Assembly: GCA_016934125.1 (NCBI GenBank)
Contig: JAFGTL010000239.1
Location: 1-5,991, forward strand
Source of the DNA: Candidatus Hydrogenedentota bacterium
Lineage (GTDB): Bacteria > Hydrogenedentota > Hydrogenedentia > Hydrogenedentales > SLHB01
Length of the DNA: 5,991 nt
Reading direction: 5' to 3'
A program made the translations under genes and the position numbers. The notes beneath the pieces were generated by a model, which was given only the letters and a program-made list of their open reading frames with translations, was not told the DNA's origin and did no database searches. Positions 1 through 5,637 of this stretch are shown here, piece after piece. Every line of letters begins with the position of its first letter. Within the stretch, counting starts at the first letter, position 1.

Positions 1-768
1 CGGCGGGTGGCGGCGCTCCTGCACCTGCCGGCGCGCAAGGGGCCTCCCGAATACCGCATCCTCCGGCCGTGGACACGGCGAGACTACGGCCGTGCGAGGG
101 CGAGTCAGTTCGTGCTCGAGACGGAGGTCGAGTTCGGCGCCCAGGCCGTGGTTACGAAGCTCGAGGACAGCACGCGGCACGCCCGGCCGTCCCGTGGAAC
201 CGGCCCGGCCGTGCTGTATGTGCCGCACCTGTCTTCCGACGAGGAATTGCGCGAAGACGCGTTTCTCCGCAAACTTCAGGAAGAGAATGAGGCCTTCTTT
301 GCGTGCGATTACCGCGGCATCGGCGAATCGCGGCCGGATTCCTGCCGGCCGGACAGCTTCTTCAGCCTGTACGGAAGCGACTACCACTACGCGTCGTATG
401 CGCTGATGCTCGGCGAGTCTTACGTGGCGTGGCGCGTACACGATCTGCTTTGCACGCTCGACTGGATGGCGTCGCTCGGCTACGACGAGGTGCACCTGGT
501 GGCGCGGGGTTGGGGCAGCATTCCCGGGGCGCTGGCCGCGCTTCTCGATGAGCGCGTGCAGCGCGTGACGCTCATCAACGCGCCCCGCTCCTACACGGAA
601 CTCGCCGAAACCAGGCTCCAGCAGTGGCCCTTGTCGGCAATGCTGCCGAATGTGTTGGAGCACTTCGATCTGCCGGATGTCTACCGCGAGTTGAGCGGCC
701 GGGGGCTCGAGATGGTCGATCCGTGGAACGCGATGATGGAGCCTGCCCAAGGAGGAGATGCGGAATGA
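1..768 (+). CDS. alpha/beta-hydrolase-fold protein, 5'-truncated, nucleophile serine replaced
   Basis: The frame is open from the first base of the window (256 codons including the stop), so the start lies upstream; the GTG at base 7 is not a credible start. Visible alpha/beta-hydrolase landmarks are a strand AVLYVPHL, then CDYRGIGES (bases 304-330, the usual D-x-RG-x-G-x-S turn), a helix leading into LDWMASLGYDEVHLVARGWGS (the elbow region), and strand VTLINAP. At the elbow (bases 502-516), where active members have G-x-S-x-G, the residues are A-R-G-W-G, so the usual serine is glycine. The tail (NAPRSYTE, WPLSAMLPNVLEHFDLPDVY, PWNAM) resembles a family I recall from planctomycete and Hydrogenedentes-like genomes, often labelled acetylxylan esterase or alpha/beta hydrolase. 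The true activity is unknown; it may be non-catalytic or use another mechanism. It overlaps the next gene by ATGA, implying co-translation. Confidence 0.8.
   Translation, partial: RRVAALLHLPARKGPPEYRILRPWTRRDYGRARASQFVLETEVEFGAQAVVTKLEDSTRHARPSRGTGPAVLYVPHLSSDEELREDAFLRKLQEENEAFFACDYRGIGESRPDSCRPDSFFSLYGSDYHYASYALMLGESYVAWRVHDLLCTLDWMASLGYDEVHLVARGWGSIPGALAALLDERVQRVTLINAPRSYTELAETRLQQWPLSAMLPNVLEHFDLPDVYRELSGRGLEMVDPWNAMMEPAQGGDAE
751..757 (+). promoter_or_regulatory. ribosome binding site deciding the start of the PcRGLX-like gene
   Basis: GGAGGAG lies 7 nt upstream of the ATG at 765, inside the end of the preceding gene. It selects ATG 765, which is followed directly by a signal peptide. 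The frame is open further back to ATG 624, but that start would add 47 residues of basic, cysteine-bearing sequence read from the hydrolase gene in another frame. Confidence 0.85.
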
Positions 769-3404
769 GGTTTGGACTGATGCTCGTGGTGCTGCCCGCG
801 GTGAGTCTGTCGTGTGTGGCGGCAGAGCCTACAGACACGATGCCGTTCACCGTGACGAACCCGGGCCGTTGCGATCAGGCCACTGTCGCCCGCGTGTCGA
901 TTCCGGTGCCCGCCGGCCGGATCGACGGGGCGCATCCCGCGTTCACCGTGACGAATGGGCAGGAGCGCATCAATGCGCAGGCCCGCGTCATCTCCCGCCA
1001 CCCCGACGGATCTGTGCGCCGCGTGATGATCGGTTTCCCCGCGCGGATCCCTGCCGGGGCCCAACTGGAATACACGGCCGGCGTCAGCGGGGATGCGGCG
1101 GCGCCGGCCGGGCGAGCGGAGCGGTTCGAGACGGAGGCGTTCGCGGTGGAGGCTTCCGGCGGCGGCGTGCGACTGCTGGGCGCGGACGGCGGCGTCCTTG
1201 CGGTGGCTGAGCCGTTTGGGCCGGATCCCGGCGGTGAGGGATCCGTCACCGTGATTGATGAGGGGGCTCACTTCGTCTGGCTTCGTTACCACGAGGACGG
1301 GGACGAGTGGTCGCGCGAGGTGGATGTGCAGGTGAGCCGCCTCGGCGAGGTCACGGTGACGCATCGGATCCAGGCGCATCCCGCGGGCGACCACTGGACG
1401 CCCGATTTCGGCTGGACGCTCACCGCGCCGGGCGCGCAGGCAGCGAACGCGACCGCGGGGCCGGCGCACATGCTCGGGCGGGACGTCGATTCGCGCTTCG
1501 CCGACGAGGGCAACGCGGACTTGATCGCCCAGCTCGCGCTCAGCGATGGCACCCTCGTTTCCGTTGCCAATCCGCTCGCGCTCCGGCAGAATCGCGGCAC
1601 CTTCGAGGTGGGTGAGGCCGAGGGCGCGGTGCGGATTCGCTCGAACCGCAACGAGCCGGTGGATGATGTCGAGTCCGACGGGCTCATGATCCAGGAGGGC
1701 GCGTGGCGGTTCAGCGAACTCGTCATCGTGCCGGTGCCGCGCGAGACGCTGGCCGCGCGCCTGGACGGGCCGATCTGCACGCACGCCGATTGGCGGCTCT
1801 ACGACGCGGTGTACGGCACGGGGGCGCCGCTCGATGTCGATCACCCGGCCCTGCGCGGGGCCGTCGAGAAGGCGATCTACGCGCTCCAGGAAATGCAGAT
1901 GAAGGGCGATGATCTCGGCTCGATGCCGTGGAAATGGGTGCCCGGACAGGCCCGGCCGGAGTACACCTCACCCGTCCGCCTCAACCACAGTCTGTACGCC
2001 TGGGAAGAGTGGTTCCGCAGCGGCGACGGCCGGCTGCGCAAGGTGGCCTACGACTGGCTGCGCAACTACTACGATCTCGGCATGTACTGGGGGCCGAACC
2101 CCGAGTTCTACGGGGCGTGCCGGCGCGGGAACCTCTGGCGCGATCGGCCCGGCCACGGCCCGGGCACCTTCAACCCGCGCTTCGCCAACACGCCCATCTA
2201 CGTGCACAAAGGGTGGAGTTCCTTCTACCTGATGTTCGAGGAGACGGGGGATCCGCGCTACCGTGAAGCCGCGGAGGCGGCGGCGGAGTGGTCAATCGCG
2301 CACCAACACGCGGGACGCAGCTACACGCGCACGATCGGCGTGGTCGCCGATGCCGTGAAGATGTACGAGTACACCGGCGAGCAGAAACACCTCGACAACG
2401 CCGTTCATCTCTGGGAGACCTTCCAGGAGACTCAGGGCCAGAACCTGCTCTTCACCGAAAGCGGGAAGCCGGCCGTCGGCAACGATCTCTACATCGGCAA
2501 CGATCAGATGGGCTACCGCAACCCGTTCGTGAAGCCGTACATTGCTCAGTACGCCACGAATGGGCTGCCCTATCTGCTCAAGCACAGGCCCGAGGATCGC
2601 CGCCTCCGCGAAACCGTGTTCGCGTTGAACGATTGGATGGCCACCCACCGGCAGCCGGGCGGGGGCTGGGGGTATCCCCACTATCTCACCGCCGGCATGA
2701 GTTGGAACAACGAGTATTGCCACGGGATCATGCTCGCGGCCGAGATCGAGCCGAAGCCCATCTACCTCGACGCCATCCGCGAGAACCTCGCCCCGGAGGT
2801 GCAGTTGTGCGCGCGGTACGGCGAACTGGGGAGCGGCGTCAATCCGTGGGAGTCCGCGGCCGGGATCAATGCCAAGCAGCGCGAGGAGAAGTACAAACTG
2901 GCCATCGATCGCGATCCGACGCGCGACTACGAGGAGGGCCAAGTGCGCTTCGGCCAATCCCCGGACAACTGCGTGTACTTCACCGTGCTGTTGCGCGATT
3001 ACCTGGAGTTCGCCACCGAGGAAAGCCTGGTCGAACCCTACAGCCTCCTCGAGAAGATCAAGCAGCTTCGTACGACGCTCGATCCCGACGTGAGCGGGCC
3101 CGCCCGGATCGTCTTGGGTGAGGACGGGACGGCCGCGGTGTCGTTGACGGTAGACTTCAAGGCCACCGGCCCCGCCCGCGCGTCCGCGGAGATCGCCGGG
3201 CTGCCCGAGGGGGTGCGCGCCGAACCGGCCGCCGTCGAGTGGACGGCGCCGCACGGCCGCGGCGAGAGCCCGGAGATGCGACTGCGGGGAACGATCGACG
3301 AGGACGTGCCCATCACGATCCGCTGGCGGATCGGGGAGGGGTGGCACGGCGAGGTGGAGGCCGTTCTTGAGCCCGGCACCGGCGGTGAGGGGCAGGCCGG
3401 CTAG
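765..3404 (+). CDS. secreted PcRGLX/YetA-like protein, putative polysaccharide lyase
   Basis: The product has 879 residues from ATG 765, chosen for its strong ribosome site and the signal peptide that follows: hydrophobic stretch about 4-17, likely signal peptidase I cut after VAA near residue 20. Residues about 25-105 (VTNPG, VSIPVP, then INAQARVISRHPDGSVRRVMIGFPARIPAG) match what I recall of the PcRGLX/YetA-like N-terminal RIFT-barrel domain, which is found in exo-rhamnogalacturonan lyase (PL26) and its relatives. Residues about 106-330 are further beta-rich sequence. Residues about 360-760 are helical and rich in Trp, Tyr, His and Asn (PWKW, RPEY, NHSLYAWEEWF, NEYCHG), like an alpha/alpha-toroid catalytic domain. 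About 775-870 form a beta-sandwich-like tail. The serine-rich SLSC is not a good lipobox because the -3 position is S. Lyase activity on pectin-type or other uronic polysaccharides is inference; substrate and catalytic residues cannot be assigned. It is coupled to the upstream hydrolase by an ATGA overlap. Confidence 0.75.
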   Translation: MRFGLMLVVLPAVSLSCVAAEPTDTMPFTVTNPGRCDQATVARVSIPVPAGRIDGAHPAFTVTNGQERINAQARVISRHPDGSVRRVMIGFPARIPAGAQLEYTAGVSGDAAAPAGRAERFETEAFAVEASGGGVRLLGADGGVLAVAEPFGPDPGGEGSVTVIDEGAHFVWLRYHEDGDEWSREVDVQVSRLGEVTVTHRIQAHPAGDHWTPDFGWTLTAPGAQAANATAGPAHMLGRDVDSRFADEGNADLIAQLALSDGTLVSVANPLALRQNRGTFEVGEAEGAVRIRSNRNEPVDDVESDGLMIQEGAWRFSELVIVPVPRETLAARLDGPICTHADWRLYDAVYGTGAPLDVDHPALRGAVEKAIYALQEMQMKGDDLGSMPWKWVPGQARPEYTSPVRLNHSLYAWEEWFRSGDGRLRKVAYDWLRNYYDLGMYWGPNPEFYGACRRGNLWRDRPGHGPGTFNPRFANTPIYVHKGWSSFYLMFEETGDPRYREAAEAAAEWSIAHQHAGRSYTRTIGVVADAVKMYEYTGEQKHLDNAVHLWETFQETQGQNLLFTESGKPAVGNDLYIGNDQMGYRNPFVKPYIAQYATNGLPYLLKHRPEDRRLRETVFALNDWMATHRQPGGGWGYPHYLTAGMSWNNEYCHGIMLAAEIEPKPIYLDAIRENLAPEVQLCARYGELGSGVNPWESAAGINAKQREEKYKLAIDRDPTRDYEEGQVRFGQSPDNCVYFTVLLRDYLEFATEESLVEPYSLLEKIKQLRTTLDPDVSGPARIVLGEDGTAAVSLTVDFKATGPARASAEIAGLPEGVRAEPAAVEWTAPHGRGESPEMRLRGTIDEDVPITIRWRIGEGWHGEVEAVLEPGTGGEGQAG

Positions 3405-3437
3405 GAAGCCGCGCCGGTCACGTATCCCGAATTCTCC

Positions 3438-4286
3438 TTACGGCAGCACCTGCATCTTCTGGCCTGCGGGCAGAGTGGGGGCACCTGAGGGCGCGCCGTC
3501 GGTGAGGAAGCGCCCTATCGATCCGGTGTGCGAGCCGCGGAACGAGACGGTTTGCCCCGTATCCTCCCGGTAGGCGGCGGCTATGCACTCGAACCCGGGG
3601 CCGCCCTCGACGCCGCTGGGGGTGACGTGCATGTCCAAAGTATAGCCCCACTTGGACAGGTTATTCATGTGCACCCTCGTCTCGTCAAACCGTTCCATGA
3701 GTTCCATCAACGTGCCGTAGTCGGCCGTTCCGTCGCCGTCCTCGTCGATGTATTCGGCCCCGCGGAACTGCTCCTCCAATTCCTGCAGGTGGCGCACAGT
3801 CTGCATGGCGTAGACTTCACCGATGGCGCGGGCATCATAGGCCCGCTCGAGGCGGTGCCTCGTCTGCAGCCAGCCGATGCCGTATCCGATGAGGAGACAG
3901 CAGGCGGCGATGAGGAACGCGCGCACGAAACCCATGGCCCGTTTGGCCGGCCTGTCGTGCGGCGCCCCGGCGGCGGGCGTTGGCGCCGAGGCCGATCGCT
4001 TGAGTTCGTCGACGGCGCCGCGCAGCGTGGCCGCACCCTCGCCGTTTCCGACCAGCGCGCTCTCGAAGCCGGACACCTGCTCCGGCGTTCCGATTACGGC
4101 GAGCACCCTTCGGAGCCGATCGGTGGTGATCATCGTTTCCGAAGCCGCCTCGGCCTCCTGCACGACGTGATCGCGCAAGTCCTGGACGATCTCGTCCACG
4201 TCCTCCTCCTGATGTCGCGCGAGCGCGGCCACCTGCTTGAGGTAGCCGTCAAGGTATTCTGTTGCTTCCGGCGTCCACTCAACCAT
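3438..4286 (-). CDS. HAAS-domain membrane protein with pilin-like extracytoplasmic domain
   Basis: The product has 282 residues from ATG 4286. Residues about 8-75 (YLDGYLKQVAALARHQ, VDEIVQDLRDHVVQEAEA, LRRVLAVIGTPEQV) look like a HAAS/DUF1700-type domain, an acidic helical module usually encoded directly after padR and thought to work with it. A low-complexity Ala/Pro linker (about 97-115) leads to one TM helix (about 119-140), flanked on the N-terminal side by K/R, so the HAAS end should be cytoplasmic. After the membrane come an amphipathic helix (about 145-175), EEQFR, an acidic loop DEDGDGTADY (181-190), and then YTLDMHVTP, FECIAAAYREDTGQTVSF and HTGSIGRF. This order recalls the head of type II/IV pilin-like proteins from planctomycete-type genomes. 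It is translationally coupled to padR by an 8-bp overlap. A sensor or PadR-partner role is inference; no enzyme motif is seen. Confidence 0.75.
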   Translation of the reverse strand: MVEWTPEATEYLDGYLKQVAALARHQEEDVDEIVQDLRDHVVQEAEAASETMITTDRLRRVLAVIGTPEQVSGFESALVGNGEGAATLRGAVDELKRSASAPTPAAGAPHDRPAKRAMGFVRAFLIAACCLLIGYGIGWLQTRHRLERAYDARAIGEVYAMQTVRHLQELEEQFRGAEYIDEDGDGTADYGTLMELMERFDETRVHMNNLSKWGYTLDMHVTPSGVEGGPGFECIAAAYREDTGQTVSFRGSHTGSIGRFLTDGAPSGAPTLPAGQKMQVLP

Positions 4287-4641
4287 GGGTTTCCTCCCCT
4301 TGCTGCCGAATCCGGCCGACTCCCTCTGTCAATTCGCCCCAGCAGCGGTTCATGAGCGTCCGCACGCGCGTGCCTTCCTCGGACAGCGCGTAGTAGCGGC
4401 GCGCAGGCCCGCTCGACGACTCCTCGATGCGAGTCGTCAGAAGCCCCGTTTTCCGGAGCCGTGACAGCAGGGGATAGATGGTTCCCTCTGTCACGACGAG
4501 TCCGGGCACACGGCCGAGCTGTTTGACGAGGTCGTAGCCGTAGAGTTCCTGTTTGCCCAGCAGGTTCATGATGCACAGTTCGAGCAGCCCCTTGCGGAGC
4601 TGGGTCGTCCAGTTGTCGATATCGATCCCGCGCGGCTTCAT
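4279..4641 (-). CDS. PadR-family winged-helix transcriptional regulator
   Basis: The product has 120 residues from ATG 4641, the typical length of short PadR proteins (subfamily s1). The N-terminal helices LRKGLLELCIMNLLGKQELYGYDLVKQL (about 15-42) carry the YGY signature. The recognition helix is TEGTIYPLLSRLRKTGLL (about 51-68), with the hallmark EGTIYPLLxRL. The wing runs about 69-90 and ends RRYYALSEEG. One C-terminal helix (about 90-115) would form the dimer interface. A GTG 18 bases upstream (4659) is in frame, but it falls inside the palindrome in the inferred promoter and adds nothing conserved, so ATG 4641 is preferred. No Shine-Dalgarno motif precedes it. Ligand and targets are unknown; autoregulation, and control of the coupled HAAS gene, is the simplest expectation for this family. 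Confidence 0.92.
   Translation of the reverse strand: MKPRGIDIDNWTTQLRKGLLELCIMNLLGKQELYGYDLVKQLGRVPGLVVTEGTIYPLLSRLRKTGLLTTRIEESSSGPARRYYALSEEGTRVRTLMNRCWGELTEGVGRIRQQGEETHG
4293..4299 (-). promoter_or_regulatory. ribosome binding site of the HAAS gene, inside padR
   Basis: On the minus strand GGGGAGG lies 6 nt before ATG 4286. This is a strong site placed within the last codons of padR, and the start overlaps the padR stop (ATGGTTGA). It fixes the HAAS start. padR itself lacks such a site, so the two genes may be translated by different initiation modes from one transcript. Confidence 0.8.
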
Positions 4642-4647
4642 GGCTAT

Positions 4648-4676
4648 AGTGTAGCGCACATTACCTTGTAATGCAA
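4648..4676 (-). promoter_or_regulatory. candidate padR promoter
   Basis: Read on the minus strand, TTGCAT (4676-4671) and TACACT (4653-4648) are separated by exactly 17 nt, fitting a sigma-70-like -35/-10 pair: three of six and four of six consensus matches. Only six bases lie between the -10 and the ATG at 4641, so transcription would start at or next to the start codon, agreeing with the missing Shine-Dalgarno motif. This is pattern-based; no transcript evidence is available. Confidence 0.5.
4659..4673. promoter_or_regulatory. palindromic operator candidate for PadR
   Basis: CATTAC-CTT-GTAATG is a perfect inverted repeat with 6-bp arms and a 3-bp centre. It lies in the -35/-10 spacer of the inferred padR promoter and overlaps the end of the -35 hexamer. 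PadR proteins bind as dimers to such palindromes and commonly repress their own genes, so this is the obvious candidate for autoregulation. No second copy was seen in the lgt promoter. Confidence 0.5.
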
Positions 4677-4783
4677 GCTATTTCTCGCGCGGGCCGCTGA
4701 TGCTGTGTAAGTTGCTGTAAAATAACGTCGTTACGCGATTGGCGGGTCGGAACCTTCACCTGTGCCGGCTCTCGCGAGACCTG

Positions 4784-4812
4784 TTGCGTAGGCGGGGCGG
4801 AACGGTTACACT
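4784..4812 (+). promoter_or_regulatory. candidate lgt promoter
   Basis: TTGCGT (4784-4789) and TACACT (4807-4812) are 17 nt apart. The -10 hexamer and spacing are identical to those inferred for padR, and the -35 differs by one base. Nine bases separate the -10 from ATG 4822, so the transcript would have essentially no leader. No Shine-Dalgarno motif precedes the ATG, as the bases are GGCGCGGCG. Confidence 0.5.
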
Positions 4813-4821
4813 GGCGCGGCG

Positions 4822-5619
4822 ATGCGTCCTGAGTTGTTTCACATAGGCGGGGTGAGTTTCGGCGCATACCGTACGTTGCTCACCGTCGCGTTCATCACGG
4901 GCACGTTGCTGACGGTGCGCGAGGCCGGGCGCCGGGGCGATTGCGGGGCGTTGTCGCCGATGGCGGGGGGGTGGGGGTTTCTGGGCGCGATCCTGGGCGC
5001 CAAGGCCTTCTACATCGTTCAATACGATTCGCCGTGGCACGTATGGCGCGCGTTTCTGTTGTGGGGGGGCGGGTTGGTGTATTACGGCGGGCTGGCGGGC
5101 GGTGTGGCGGCTGTCGCCGTATACCTGCGCATCCGCCGGATCCCGCTCGTGAAAGCGCTCGACATCATGGCCGTCTACTTGCCCCTTGGCCAGGCCATCA
5201 CGCGGGTGGGGTGTTTTCTGAACGGCTGTTGCTACGGCACCGAATCGAGCCTGCCGTGGGCCGTCCGGTTCCCGCCGGGCAGCGTGGCCTTTGCCAAGCA
5301 CGTCAACGCCGGCCTCGTGGATCCGGCGGCCGGCCACAGCCTGACGGTGCATCCGGCACAGCTCTACATGGTGGCCGGGCTGTTGATCGTGTTCGCCGTG
5401 GCCAAGGTCGTGCTCCACCGCAAGCAGCACGACGGCGCCGTGCTGTTCACCTACCTGCTGCTGTACGGGGTGCTCCGGTTTTTCGTGGAATTCGTCCGGG
5501 GCGACAACGCCCGCTCCGTCGCCCACCTCACCGTCTACCAGGTGATCAGCCTCGGGCTGATCGTCGGCGGGGGTGCGGCGCTTCTGTGGCTCCGGAGGCG
5601 TCCGCCGCGCGAGGCGTAG
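4822..5619 (+). CDS. lgt: prolipoprotein diacylglyceryl transferase (Lgt-like)
   Basis: The product has 265 residues, normal for Lgt, and is a polytopic inner-membrane protein. The enzyme moves diacylglyceryl from phosphatidylglycerol to the lipobox cysteine of prolipoproteins, the first step of lipoprotein maturation. Hallmarks seen are an N-terminal AYRTLLTVAF segment, GGGLVYYGGLAGG (about 82-94), the Lgt signature region ITRVGCFLNGCCYG (126-139), HPAQLY (177-182), and LYGVLRFFVEFVRGDN (214-229). Relative to E. coli, R143, G154, Y235, R239 and E243 appear kept as R128, G139, Y215, R219 and E223. H103 becomes Y88, N146 becomes C131 and E151 becomes C136. This GCFLNGCCYG type is one I recall from several phyla, so it is probably functional, but a distinct Lgt-like activity is possible. 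ATG 4822 fits the family N-terminus and the promoter spacing. It appears to be monocistronic. Confidence 0.88.
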   Translation: MRPELFHIGGVSFGAYRTLLTVAFITGTLLTVREAGRRGDCGALSPMAGGWGFLGAILGAKAFYIVQYDSPWHVWRAFLLWGGGLVYYGGLAGGVAAVAVYLRIRRIPLVKALDIMAVYLPLGQAITRVGCFLNGCCYGTESSLPWAVRFPPGSVAFAKHVNAGLVDPAAGHSLTVHPAQLYMVAGLLIVFAVAKVVLHRKQHDGAVLFTYLLLYGVLRFFVEFVRGDNARSVAHLTVYQVISLGLIVGGGAALLWLRRRPPREA

Positions 5620-5637
5620 GGGTTCGGGCAGGAGGTG

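Larger units (their letters stand above)
4642..4821. promoter_or_regulatory. divergent padR / lgt intergenic region
   Basis: This 180-bp stretch is the longest non-coding segment of the window and contains its most A+T-rich patches (about 4643-4682 and 4701-4740). It holds outward-facing promoter candidates for padR and lgt, a perfect palindrome in the padR promoter, a twice-repeated TGCTGT (4701-4706 and 4713-4718), and a short inverted repeat TAACG-T-CGTTA (4723-4733). No small gene or RNA gene was recognised in it. Confidence 0.7.

Noticed and set aside
624..764. Upstream in-frame ATG that would extend the PcRGLX-like protein by 47 residues
   Set aside because: It would overlap the hydrolase gene by 145 bp and bury the signal peptide. 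The ATG at 765 has a strong ribosome site and a proper signal sequence.
810..827. SLSC in the signal peptide of the PcRGLX-like protein as a lipobox, which would link it to the nearby lgt
   Set aside because: The -3 residue is Ser and -2 is Leu rather than the usual Leu then small residue, and a normal V-A-A signal peptidase I site follows directly.
681..1844. Long minus-strand open frame (387 codons) opposite the PcRGLX-like gene
   Set aside because: Its product is Arg/His/Pro-rich low-complexity sequence with no recognisable motif, typical of the antisense of a GC-rich gene. The plus strand carries a signal peptide, ribosome site and domain match.
2292..3347. Minus-strand open frame of 351 codons
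   Set aside because: It lies entirely antisense to the helical and C-terminal domains of the PcRGLX-like gene, has no ribosome site that I see and has no family resemblance.
3395..3419. GGCCGGC ... GCCGGTC stem with an 11-nt loop at the end of the PcRGLX-like gene as a terminator
   Set aside because: The stem is only 7 bp with one G-T pair, includes coding bases, and no T-run follows. Such GC words are frequent by chance here, so no terminator is called.
3528..4355. Plus-strand open frame of 275 codons across the HAAS gene
   Set aside because: It is antisense to HAAS and the end of padR, both of which have convincing domains and coupled starts.
4756..5526. Minus-strand open frame of 256 codons across lgt
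   Set aside because: It is a shadow of the lgt reading frame; its product is His/Gln/Arg-rich without domain features.
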